64,000 bases of DNA from the NCBI GenBank assembly GCA_037951105.1, contig JBAMJV010003044.1, positions 1 through 64,000 of the forward strand, read 5' to 3'. Below the pieces are notes generated by a model. The model saw only the letters and a list, made by a program, of their open reading frames with translations, made no database searches and was not told the origin of the DNA. Positions 11,497 to 22,600 of this stretch are shown in pieces. Origin of the DNA: Echinarachnius parma. Its lineage: Eukaryota > Echinodermata > Echinoidea > Clypeasteroida > Echinarachniidae. Positions within the stretch are counted from its first letter, which is position 1, and every line of letters begins with the position of its first letter. The position numbers and the translations under genes were made by a program.

Positions 11497-12482
11497 TTAT
11501 TATACAAGTTTTAAGTTCCATGTGCTTCGGAGATCCAACGGAACAAGCCATTAGAAAACCCAACTCCGGATCGATACTAAATGCTCTTCGGACCAAAATA
11601 CAGGATCGTTTTAGTGACGTCACAAGTGGGGCAGAACAAGTCTTAGACGATATCTCATTGCAAATGGACATGGCTGAAGTGCACTCATTTTGTCCTTTTA
11701 ATGTTTATCGTTACCATGAGTACACATTTGTTTTATGACATTTTGAAGAAAATGTTACGCAGACCGTGGATAATATTATTGATTCCTGTAGAAACAGCTA
11801 TGGCAAGGATACAATTTTCAATGAAATACTGTCCCATTTGCAGCCTACAAGAATTGCATACAACACACCGACGTAGCAACATAATATAAGCGATTTCAAT
11901 GTAAAGTCAACGTAAGATTGTTTAGCGTTCGGCATGCCTGTGAAGTAAATACAATGGGACGGTCCCCCATTCAGTAACTTATTACACAGGGATGCCTCTG
12001 AGCAATCGTATCCTATGTTGACTTTTCATTGAAACAAGTGTATTTTGCTGCTAAGTCGCTGTATTGTGTGCAATTTGTACAGCTTTTCATTCTAAAGTTC
12101 GACATGGGCGTCAAGTGTGTAAAATGGGACAGTGTAAATAACTTATTTCATTTCATTTTGTATCCTTGCCATAGCTGTTTCTACGGGAATCAGTAATATA
12201 TCCACGGTCTGCGTAACATTTTCTTCAAAATGTCGTAAAACAAATGTGTACTCACGGTAATGATAAACATAAAAAGGACAATGAGTGCACTTCTGACATG
12301 TACATTTGCAACGAGACATCGTCTGCCAACACTTGTTTGCCCCACTTGTGACGTTACTATAACAGAGCTGAATTTTTTATCTGAAGAGCATTTAGTATCG
12401 ATCCTGAGATGAGTTTTGTAATTGCTGGTTTACTGGATCTCTGACGTACATGGGACTTTATATAATAATAATATTTTAGCCG
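11489..12482. mobile_element. Fold-back element: ~1-kb imperfect palindrome
   Basis: The left arm (to about 11925) and right arm (from about 12005) are inverted copies. For example TGTTACGCAGACCGTGGATA at 11752 pairs with TATCCACGGTCTGCGTAACA at 12199, and GTCCCATGTACGTCAGAGATCC on the minus strand with CCATGTGCTTCGGAGATCC on the plus. Arms are roughly 430-480 bases around a short centre near 11960. Frames in the arms (for example 11448-11738) match nothing I know. Confidence 0.8.
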
Positions 12483-13009
12483 CTAGCTCTCTAGTGATGT
12501 GTAATTTAAAGAATGTAATTTTCTTCACATAGCTACTTTAATACAAACAACTCTCACACAGTACCAATAAAACCAAGGACACGGTCATCATGTATGGCTT
12601 TAACAAATGATTTAATCTAGTCATTAACATCAGGAAATAACAAATTTTTCTTTTATTATAACACGACTGTAAACTGTAAATGTAGATTATTAAAATGTCC
12701 TATTGTTCCACATGTCGTCTATATGGCTTGGGTCTCATTGCCTTGAATTCTCGTCAGTGGTACAACCTTAGTCCAGGCTAAAACGACAGAAATTACCATT
12801 AACTGCTCAGACCATTTTTCACTGAACTTTGACTCTAGCCCTTTGTCTTCATTACCAATGCAAATCCCTCTGCAAAGGCATCCAGACAAAATGCCATCTT
12901 GACATTCCAGCCATAGTATAACCATAGTATAACAGTAATATTGCATCCCGGATCATGCAGGTGAACAGTAGTAACTGGAATGTCAAGCAACCCTTTGTCC
13001 AGGGCCCAT

Positions 13010-13222
13010 ACCGTAGAACACCATCGTCAAGCACCCCCCAAGCACCTATATGCATCTTGCTTTTAAAGAGCGCCCGCTCTCTGTCCAAACGGTAAACTTT
13101 AATTTAATAATGGTGAGGAATATTCATGAGGATAATAATGGAGGTGAATCTCATGGAAACGTCTTTAAAAGCAATATGCATATAGGTGCTTGGGGGGTGC
13201 TTGACGATGTTGTTGTACGGTA
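13010..13222. mobile_element. Inverted-repeat element (AAGCACCCCCCAAGCACCTA)
   Basis: Left ACCATCGTCAAGCACCCCCC with AAGCACCTATATGCAT, right ATGCATATAGGTGCTTGGGG with GGTGCTTGACGATGTTG; arms about 60 bases. Confidence 0.8.
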
Positions 13223-13225
13223 TTC

Positions 13226-13424
13226 ATGAAAGCCCACTAGCTTAGTTCCTCGCTAAGTCTATTTGGATGGAATGGCTACGAATTAACTCTGGTTATCTTT
13301 GTGGGAACCTAAAGCTTACCCAGCTATCCCTAGTTGGGGACTAGGAAAACTGTGTGTTGGTCAATAAACTACGCATTTAAAATACACTTAGCAAGAAACT
13401 AAGCTAGCAGGGTTTCATTAATAT
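13226..13424. mobile_element. Inverted-repeat element (ATGAAAGCCCACTAGCTTAG)
   Basis: Left ATGAAAGCCCACTAGCTTAG, right CTAAGCTAGCAGGGTTTCAT, with ACTTAGCAAGAAACTAAG pairing to CTTAGTTCCTCGCTAAGT. Confidence 0.8.
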
Positions 13425-13616
13425 GGGACCAGATACCTAATGGGATTGATAATGATGGCTAAAAACAATCCAATCCAGCAAGTGAAATGCCACAGGTGTA
13501 AGACAGTCTAACAGGGTACTGGTAATTTTTGTCTTTTGGGCCCAAACTAAAGCTGTGCCATCGATGAGGCCAATATGTTTATAGAGAAACTAGGTTCAGT
13601 AGCAAGAAAAGTAATT

Positions 13617-13640
13617 TTTATTGTAGCCAGAACATTTATT
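13617..13640 (-). terminator. Candidate DNAJC21 poly(A) signals
   Basis: On the - strand AATAAA occurs at 13640-13635 and again at 13622-13617, 23 and 41 bases past the stop codon. If used, the 3'UTR is very short. Downstream sequence was not conclusive. Confidence 0.4.
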
Positions 13641-13662
13641 CAATATATAATTATGACAAAGT

Positions 13663-16600
13663 TCATTCTATATCATTCCTCCCTTTATGCTTCTTTTTCC
13701 TCTTTCCTCCCTTGCCAGAGTTTTGTGACTGGTTCGTTGATGCCGAGTTGTCTTGCACTCGTAGCGCATGACCCGTTGACTTGATGTGTTTGAAGAGCTT
13801 GTTGCGAGTTTGGAAGTGCGATGAACACGTGTGGCAGAAGTTCGGTACATTTGAGGCCTGCAAAGAGAAAGAAAATGAGATAAATTGTTACAACTTGTTG
13901 TGAGTTTGGAAGTTTGATGTATGTGTGTGGCAGAAGTTCAGTACATTTGAGGCCTGTAAAGAGAAAGAAAATGAGATAAGGGCCCCATTGCAGAAAGAGA
14001 TACAATCGATTGTAAGTAAGAACATTTGGGCGTTTCAACCAATCAGATTAGCACATGTGGAACGCATGACCTGACTTACAATCGATTGTATCTCTTTCTG
14101 CAATTGTTACCGGATAACTTTGTTGTCATTGGAAGGGTTGTAGCACCCTCAAAAGTTGTTACACCAACACTGAAGTAACACTGATGCATGAAAGTTTAAA
14201 ACTTGCGGGATCCAACTGTTAAACATTTTGTCAACAAATCTTTCCCAAAATGCTCGGCCTAGGCTTTGTAAACATTTACAATTTTGCAAAATCATGTGAC
14301 TTTTAGTGATAAAGTAAGCAAAAATACATTCACATTTTTTAAACCACAAAATATATTCACATGGTAGGCAGCACATTCTTATGAATTGATGCATTCATCA
14401 TATACTTAAATTTGAAATACAGTGAAACCTCATCATAAAAAGCACCTTGCAACCATTGAATTTACCTTGTTATATCAGATATCTTGTTGTATCAGGGCTT
14501 AAAAACAACAAAAATAGATAGAACCGGGACCTGTGAAGTGTGAAATGACCTCGCTATATCAGGTACCCCCTTGTAACAGAGCTCATTGTAAAGAGGTTCC
14601 ACTGTACATGTAATTGGAAATCACAAATTAACTTTTGCGGGTGTATTCACATTTTGCAGGTGATTTATAAGGTAATTTATTATAAATATGCAAACATTAA
14701 TTTGAAATGAATATTATTACTTTACCTCTGACTGCCCTGAGGATTCATGGTTGGATTTCTGCTTTTGATTCCCCTTCTCTGTTGAAGTCCTAATGAAAAG
14801 AAAAGAAGAATAAAATGTTATTATACAATTGATTTACCGTTGATAATCGTTTTTGTCGAGCCCACCGTAGGTGGAGGGAGACTAAGGGATCCAAATTGCG
14901 TCCTTCGGTCCGTCTGTCTGTCCGTGACGCTTTCAAAAATTTGAATAACTTTCCAACCCTGCATCCGATTGTCACCAAACTTGATTGGTAGATGCCCTAT
15001 ATCGGCCTCCATGATATGTTGGGTCAAGGGTCAAAGGTCAAATGTGAAAGCTTTGGGGTAAAGAGTCTATTTGGGTCGACAACTTTCCAACCCTGCATCC
15101 GTTTGTAACCAAACTTGATTGGTAGATGCCCTATATTGGCCTATATGAAATGCTGGGGTCAAAGGTCACATAAGAAGGTCAAATGTGAAAGTTTTGGGGT
15201 AAGAGTCTATTAGGGTCGATAACTTTCCAACCCTGCATCTGTTTGTAAAAAAATGTAACCAAACTCGATTGGTAGATGCCCTATATTGGCCTCAATGATA
15301 TTCTGGGGTCAAAGGTCACATATGTAGGTCAAAGGAGGTCAAATTTCAAAGTTTACCTGCAAGACTCTATAATGGCTGATAACTTTCCAACCCTGCATCT
15401 GTTTGTAACCAAACTTCATTGGCATGACTGCGCAATTGGGCGAGACACATTACGGCTATCGCCTTATTTACAACTAAGGGATCCAACACCCAAAAATTAT
15501 TTTCTTATAAATGATTCATCGCAGCCGGTAATACAACCTAGTATGACCATTTTACATTGTAGATGTGGAAAGACCAGACTACCTACCTTGAAGGAGTATG
15601 GCCTTCATCTGTTGCTGCGGTCAGACCTTCATCCATACACAGTCTCTCTTGTAAACCGGCTGCAAGCTTGTCCTCATCTGTAACCGTCTCCTTGGGCTCT
15701 TCCGCATCATTTCTATTTTTAAAGTAAAAAAGTATACAGTGGAAGTGTGTTAGGGACCATAAAAATAACTTGGGTTATATCAGGGTAAAAACAAAAGCAT
15801 ATAAAGAGCTTTTACCAGAAAAATTACCATTTTATAAGAGAGTTTTGTTTAAATATCTTTAAAACAATGTTCCACTTTACATAGATTTAAGTTTCAATCT
15901 GCCTGAAAAACTCTAGAAACCACAAAAGTTAAGGTTAGGGTAAGATTAAGGGTCCAGGGTCAAGTTTGGTTTTGGGTAAATGAAAGTTTTCATGCATCCT
16001 TTGGTAGACCACATACAGTCAGACCCAATGAACATGAACCCGAGCAACCATATTTGTGACCTTACACCACAAAACAAACGTTACGTTGTGGTGGTACTTT
16101 CTATGTTATTAGCTGAAGATTTAGGTATTTCCTGAATGAGGGTAACTTAATCTACCTATTGTGACATTTTGAGCGTCAGAAATCGTGTTTAAATATGACT
16201 TTTCATCTAATAAAAATGATCAACTTACAGGACCCCGATCTCTGAAGCGGTCCATTTCTCCCTCATTTTATAACTGCTTCAGTCATGATCCAAATCTTTG
16301 GCACTCATTTCGAGAGGGTTTGGTTAGTCCAAATATGACAAAATTATAAACCATTCTAAAGGGACTTCAACAATGTCATACGAAAATCAGCAAGATCATA
16401 TTTCCCGACTTATTGGTCATTTTGTGGTGTAAGGTCACATCTTGTTTCATCAAATGTTGCACTCACTTGAGTTTCTCTGAATTTTGGAGTAGCTCCTCTG
16501 TTAATCTCTCTGGATCCTTTGGATCCTCTGGATCTTTCTTCTTTACCTCCTCCTCCTCCTCCTCCTCATCCTCCTTCTCATCTCCGTTCATCTGGCGCTG

Positions 16601-19600
16601 CTGCCTCCGCTTCTTCTTCTGTTTCTTGGAAAGCCTGTTAATCAACAATACATGAAAGGGATCAAGTAACATTGTCCAAATCCTCAAAACTTTCTTTGCA
16701 CTCTAGCGGTTCTCACATACCTTGTTGTATTCGTATTAACAATAGAAGCATGGAAAAGTGTTCAGATCTTTAAACTATCCACTGGATACTCGTAACCATG
16801 TACAAAGTCAGTGCAATGAGTAAGTGAATATCACTTTGCACTTTTGCTCATATCTCGGCTATACAACATCCATTTAACGTGAAATCTTCACACATTACTC
16901 AGTGGACATATCAGATCACAGCAATACACATTGCATCAACCATTCATCACTTTTTGCACATGTGAACAAAGTTACCACTAATCTCTTTAAAGATAATTTT
17001 GAGTCTTGACCAGTATGGATAGTAAACCCTGAAATCTTGCAATTGATAGTACTGACGACCCCTTAAAAATCACCCTAATAAACCTAAAATATCTTCACAC
17101 GCCCTAAATTCTTGTCATTTGGTATTACTTAAAAATCCTAAAATTGTACTATTGTTAGTGCCAGAAGCACCTAAAATCACACAAGTTAATGCGCACCAAG
17201 AAAGAAGAATGAGTCAGTAAATATCACTTTGCATCTTCACTCATTACATGGTTATGACATTCATTTTACCATTGAATTTTTACACATCAGATCACAGATA
17301 TATACAACCTTTGTACTTATTTGCAAATGTCAACAATGTTACTACATCCCTTCAAATGAAAATGAAATAGTTACTTTGTTTTTGAGAAGTCCTCCTCAGC
17401 CTCTTGGTCCAGTTGAAGCTGTTCATCAGCGATGGACTTCTCTACTTCTGCAATGGCAGCCTGCTGTTGTCTAATCTTCTTTTTCTGCTTCTTCGATAAT
17501 CTGCAAAATACGTGAAATTATAGAAGCTATAACGGCTGGAATTCACAAAAGAGATATACATAAACAATGGTTTATACCATTCACTAAATCTATGAAAATT
17601 TAGATTTCCTTTTTACACATTTTATTCTTACTTCAACATTTTCAAATTTGGTAATACTTATGTTTTGCAACCTAGCTTTTATAGCTATATTATTTCATTT
17701 TTCTGCATGGTTCAGCATTAACAATGACAACTTAAACGGAGTGTCCGCGATTTGCAAGCCAAATTTCAAAAGTTGCGAGATAATTGTCTGATATGACAGA
17801 AAATGTAATTTAAGAGCTTGCCTGAACAAATTAGGGCTTGAAATCTCCTTTTATGTGGGCGATATATTCATCCCCATCCGTCTACTGGAAACTGTTCAGA
17901 CGATTTGTAAATCGCGGACACTCGCCTACAAATGTCATTGGGTATCAGGATTTCAGTTTCTTTTTTTAAAATAATTATATTAATTCCAGCCACCAGTGTA
18001 ATATACAAAAAAAAATAATGAAAACGGGACCTGCTCTACCATCTTATAACCATTTGAAAGATATAAATCTACAAGAAAAAAGGCATAGATTTGGCATGAA
18101 TGAGGGTGTGTTAGAAGCATGAGTGCACTATAAAGTAGCACCTGCCGGAATGCTCCCCAGGGAGTGGAGAGAGTGCACAATATAGTGCGGAAGTGTATCA
18201 ATCGCTGAGTTATAGATAATACAAGGCGATAGCCATAATGTGTCTCGCCCATTTGCACGTATTTATGCCAACAAAGTTTGGTTACAAACAGATGCAGCGT
18301 TGGAAAGTTATCAACCATTATAGAGTCTTGCAGGTAAGCTTTCACCTTTGACCCCAGAATATCATGGAGGCCAATATAGGGCATCTACCAATCAAATTTG
18401 GTTACAAACAGATGCAGGGTTGGAAAGTTATCAACCGTAATAGACTCTTACCCAAAAACAAAAAAATCACATTTGACCTCATTTGACCTTGACCTACTTA
18501 TGTGACCTTTGACCCCAGAATATCATGGAGGTAAATATAGGGCTTCTACCCATCAAGTTTGGTTACAAACAGATGTAGGGTTGGAAAGTTATCAACCCTA
18601 ATAGACTCTTACCCCAAAACTTTCACATTTGACCTCATTTGACCTTTGACCTACTCATGTGACCTTTGATCCCAGAATATCATGGAGGTTAATATAGGGC
18701 ATCTATCAATCAAGTGTGGTTACAAACAGATGCAGGGTTGGAAAGTTATCAACCCTAATAGACTCTTACCCCCAAACTTTCACATTTGACCTTTGACCTA
18801 CTTATGTGACCTTTGACCCCAGAATATCATGGAGGCCAATATAAGGCATCTACCAATCAAGTTTGGTTACAAACAGATGCAGGGTTGGAAAGTTATTCAA
18901 ATTTTTGAAAGGGTCACGGACAGACGGACGCAATTTAGATCCCTCCCTCCACCTACGGTGGGCTCGATAAAAATTAGATGCAGGTCCCTACTGTCCCTCT
19001 GGGAGAACAGAGCAGAACGAAACTGAAGAGGCTAACCCCGATAAATAAGTCTAAAAAAAAAAAAATCAGATTCCTTACTTAGTCTTGACTTCAAATTCAT
19101 CCTCCCCTTCATCCTCGTCCCCTTTCTCAGCCACCAGGTCCTCCAAGTCGACATCGTCGTCTTCTGCCATCATCATCTTGCTTTGCTGCCTCTGCTTCTT
19201 CTTCTGCTTCTTGGACAATCTGTAGGATATAATCATGGAAGAATAATGGCAATATTGATGATGACGGTGGTCGTGATGATGATTGTGATGATGATAATAA
19301 TAAGAAAGATGATGATAATAATAAGAATGGGTTCTTGTACAGCGCATATCAAACCAAAATAGGGTTACTATGCGCATATTAGTAAAAGTATATAGAAGGG
19401 ATAGTATGAATACAGAGACAGATTAATAGACAAAGAGGTACAATGAAAGGCTGACACATGTGAAGGCATTGTACAAATATTCATTTAAAAAATAAGTTTA
19501 AAAATAACTTTGAAAATTGCCCTACAACTCTTCAATTGATGACGGTAATGATGATAGTCATGATGATGATGACGATGATGATGACGACAACGATGATGAT

Positions 19601-22600
19601 GATGATGATGAAAATGATATAGATGAAGATGATGCTAATAAAAAATATTTAAAAGATGCAACTTAAATAAAGATACAAATTAATGTTATCTTATAATTAC
19701 AATTTATTCCTCACTTTTTTCTTGGTTGCTCCTGGATAGCCTCTTCCGATTCTTCATCATCATCCTCCAACTCGGCAACCAATTCTCCGTCCTCTGAATC
19801 CACCTTCTTCTCCTCAACATCATCTCCATCTTCCTCCACATCCTCCTCCTCCTCCTCCTCTTCTTCCCCTTCCAGGCTCTCCTCCTCTTCCTCCTCCTCC
19901 TCCCCCATAAACTCTTCTTCTTCAGCCTCCATTTCAGCTTTCAACATGGCCATGTTTTCCTTGTGTTTTTTGGAATTTTCATGATTTGCAAACCTGTAAT
20001 TTAAGTAAAATACATATATACTGTATACAAGTCATCATATTATTCAACGACTTATCAAGTGGTTTATTAGGAGTTTTCATTAAACATTACTTAAGTTCAA
20101 ATTACATGTAATCTTTTATAAAGACTAAATGTTTGTAAAGTTATAATACATTATCCTGTACTAGACTAAGTGAAACAGATGAAACAGGCAGATACACAGT
20201 GTTACTTTCATACGCCAATAATCAGCATTCTTCTACCGAGACGTGCCCACAGCACAACAAAAAGAACGGAACATCTATGCGACTGCATGGAGCATCCATT
20301 CTTTTTGTCATGCCATGGGCAAGTCTTGGTAGACAATGCCAAATAATCTATCCAGAATTTCAGATCAGTGGGCAGACTCACGCTTTGGGGCTCTTGAAGC
20401 TCTTGTTGCAGGCCACACAGAACAGGTCGTTCAACTCTTCCTCTGAGCTCTCGGCCTGGGAATCTACAACATACAACAAAACAAAGGTAGATAATAGTCT
20501 TAATTTTTGTTTCAATTGATGTATCTAATTAAAAATTACATTAAAAAAGAAGATTGCAAAGATGTTCATATCACATATAAAATTGAAATAGGTGACGTTG
20601 AAATGAATAGCCATAACATACAGACTCAGATACCAGTGAGAACATGTTATTTTGAATTCTTAGTTAGGCAAAATAAAAGATTGTAGTTCACTCCAAAACA
20701 ATTATATTATGTATTTAGTAACTCGGATAAAAAAAATCCATTGCTCAAAATTACACTGGCAATCTAGCCGGGGATCAACAAAATTGTATTTGCCTGGCAG
20801 GGCAAAGACCTAGATCAGGGGTGTGAGACCTCCGATTTAAATCGGAATTCCGACTTTTTGCCTCAAACAGCAATCTTCATTTTCCGCTTATTTTTAATTT
20901 CTAATTTCCGATTATTTTAAATTTCCGATTATTTTGAGTATTAGCACTCAATGGTTTAGCATATTTTTTATGACATATCGAGTGCTACAGTGTATAACGT
21001 TCAATTTCGTATTTAGCACATGTGGAAATCGCACACCCGAACGCGCGCCTGTGCTAGCTATACACTATACCCGTAGCGCTAGCATGCACACCGTACCGCC
21101 GAGTGACACGGCTGCATCGAGCCTTGAACCCCGGCGCGGCGCGGCTTAAGGTAAGGGACTTTTCATTTCCGATTTTTTCCGATTTTTGGGGGGATCTTGC
21201 TCTCACACCCCTGCTAGATAGAAGAGGTATCTTTCAGATTGGTTCTGACCATCAGGGGAGATACATTTTGAGTAGGCCTGGGACGGATACCTTTTTTGCT
21301 GTTCGAATATTGGATCAGAAAGATATTCGGATAAACAGGATATCCAAATCATTTGTAAATACTATAATTTGTTTGTTTGTTTTTTGCGCTCCACCCTATA
21401 ATAAAGTCTTTTTTTCTCTCTCGTAATGGAGCTATGATATACTCTTACTAATATATATTGATGTCGATTGTTTTAAATATCATACATGATAAAACACTAC
21501 CAAAAACACTAAAATTATGGTGATAATTCTTCATTCAATCACATTATTCGGATATTAGGATATTTCTCCCAGGCCTAATTTTGAGCCATGGATTTTGGTA
21601 GTGATATAGTACCTGAGTCTTCTTCTTCGCTGTCCATTCCAAACTCAGCGTTGAGCTTGGCTTCCATTTCCTTCAGTTCTTTCTCCATCTCTTCCCTCGC
21701 AGCCTGCCCTTGCGCCGCCAACTCCTCATGCATCCTACAAAAACAGAATAAATAAATTAATGAACTAGCTCGAAACAGAAATTTAATTTAGTTACTTGCC
21801 TAACTTTGCAACTTTTCACTATGGGACAAAATAGCTGTGTTTTGAGGTCATCTAATCAAGGGGGTCATACAGGTTTATTTAACCCATCAAGGAAGAGAGC
21901 TATTTCAAGGCAAAATTGATCATTATTTCCCTCGACAAATTGGCAACTACTCATGTTTTTCTTCCTTTTAATGACATCAAAATATAGCTTGGCTTCCATT
22001 CCCTTCAGTTCTTTCTCCATCTCCTCTCTCGCAGCCTGCCCTTGGGCCGCCAACTCCTCATGCATCCTACAAAAACAGTTTAAATAAATTTAATAAAATA
22101 GCTCAAAACAGAAATTTTACTTAATTACTTGCCTAAATGTGCAACTTTTCTCTATGGCACTTGCTCGGGGCAAGTACAAATTGTATCGGGCAAGTAAAAT
22201 TTCATAAATAGCCTTATTTGCTTGCATGATCATGGAACTTTATAGTTGTAAAACTACAAGAGAACAATGTCATTTTATATGTGTGTTAATCTCATCTAGA
22301 AGTGAGAGGGCAAGTAAATTATATAATTGGGGGAAGTAAAATTTCAAAATGTATGATTTTACTTGCCTGAATGGGCCAGTACAGAAAAAGGTTAGTGTGG
22401 AGACTTGACTATGGGACAACCTAGCTGTGTTTTGAGGTCATACAAGTTTTTTTTAAAGCTTATTAATTAAACATTCTTGACCAAGAAATGACAAGAAAAT
22501 AATCATTATGAACCATGAGTAATGAATCAAAGCCTTACTTTGCTCTCTCATTTCTCTCCCTCTCTCTCCTCTCCAGCTCAAGACGTTTCTTCTCAACCGC

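Larger units (their letters stand above)
16467..19219 (-). other. DNAJC21: Tandem triplication of a coding exon inside DNAJC21 (exons 11, 12, 13)
   Basis: Exons 19219-19079, 17500-17375 and 16634-16467 all begin in phase 2 right after an acceptor and encode KLSKKQKKK followed by a Gln/Arg-rich stretch (QRQQ, IRQQQ, RRQQ). Each continues into an acidic segment, and exons 11 and 12 both end with KTK. Lengths of 141, 126 and 168 nt are all multiples of three. Human DNAJC21, from memory, has one KLSKKQKKK motif. I read this as exon duplication with the copies kept in frame. The lysine-rich modules could serve as nuclear/nucleolar localisation or rRNA-contact patches, but that is inference. Confidence 0.85.

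Noticed and set aside
11448..11738. A 96-residue plus-strand frame in the fold-back element
   Set aside because: It lies in one arm of the palindrome, has no recognised domain, and the inverted arm does not preserve the frame.
15276..15683. A 135-residue plus-strand frame, and its relative on the minus strand at 17980-18384
   Set aside because: Both are translations of the same inverted array repeat; the right part of the first also overlaps DNAJC21 exon 14 on the other strand.
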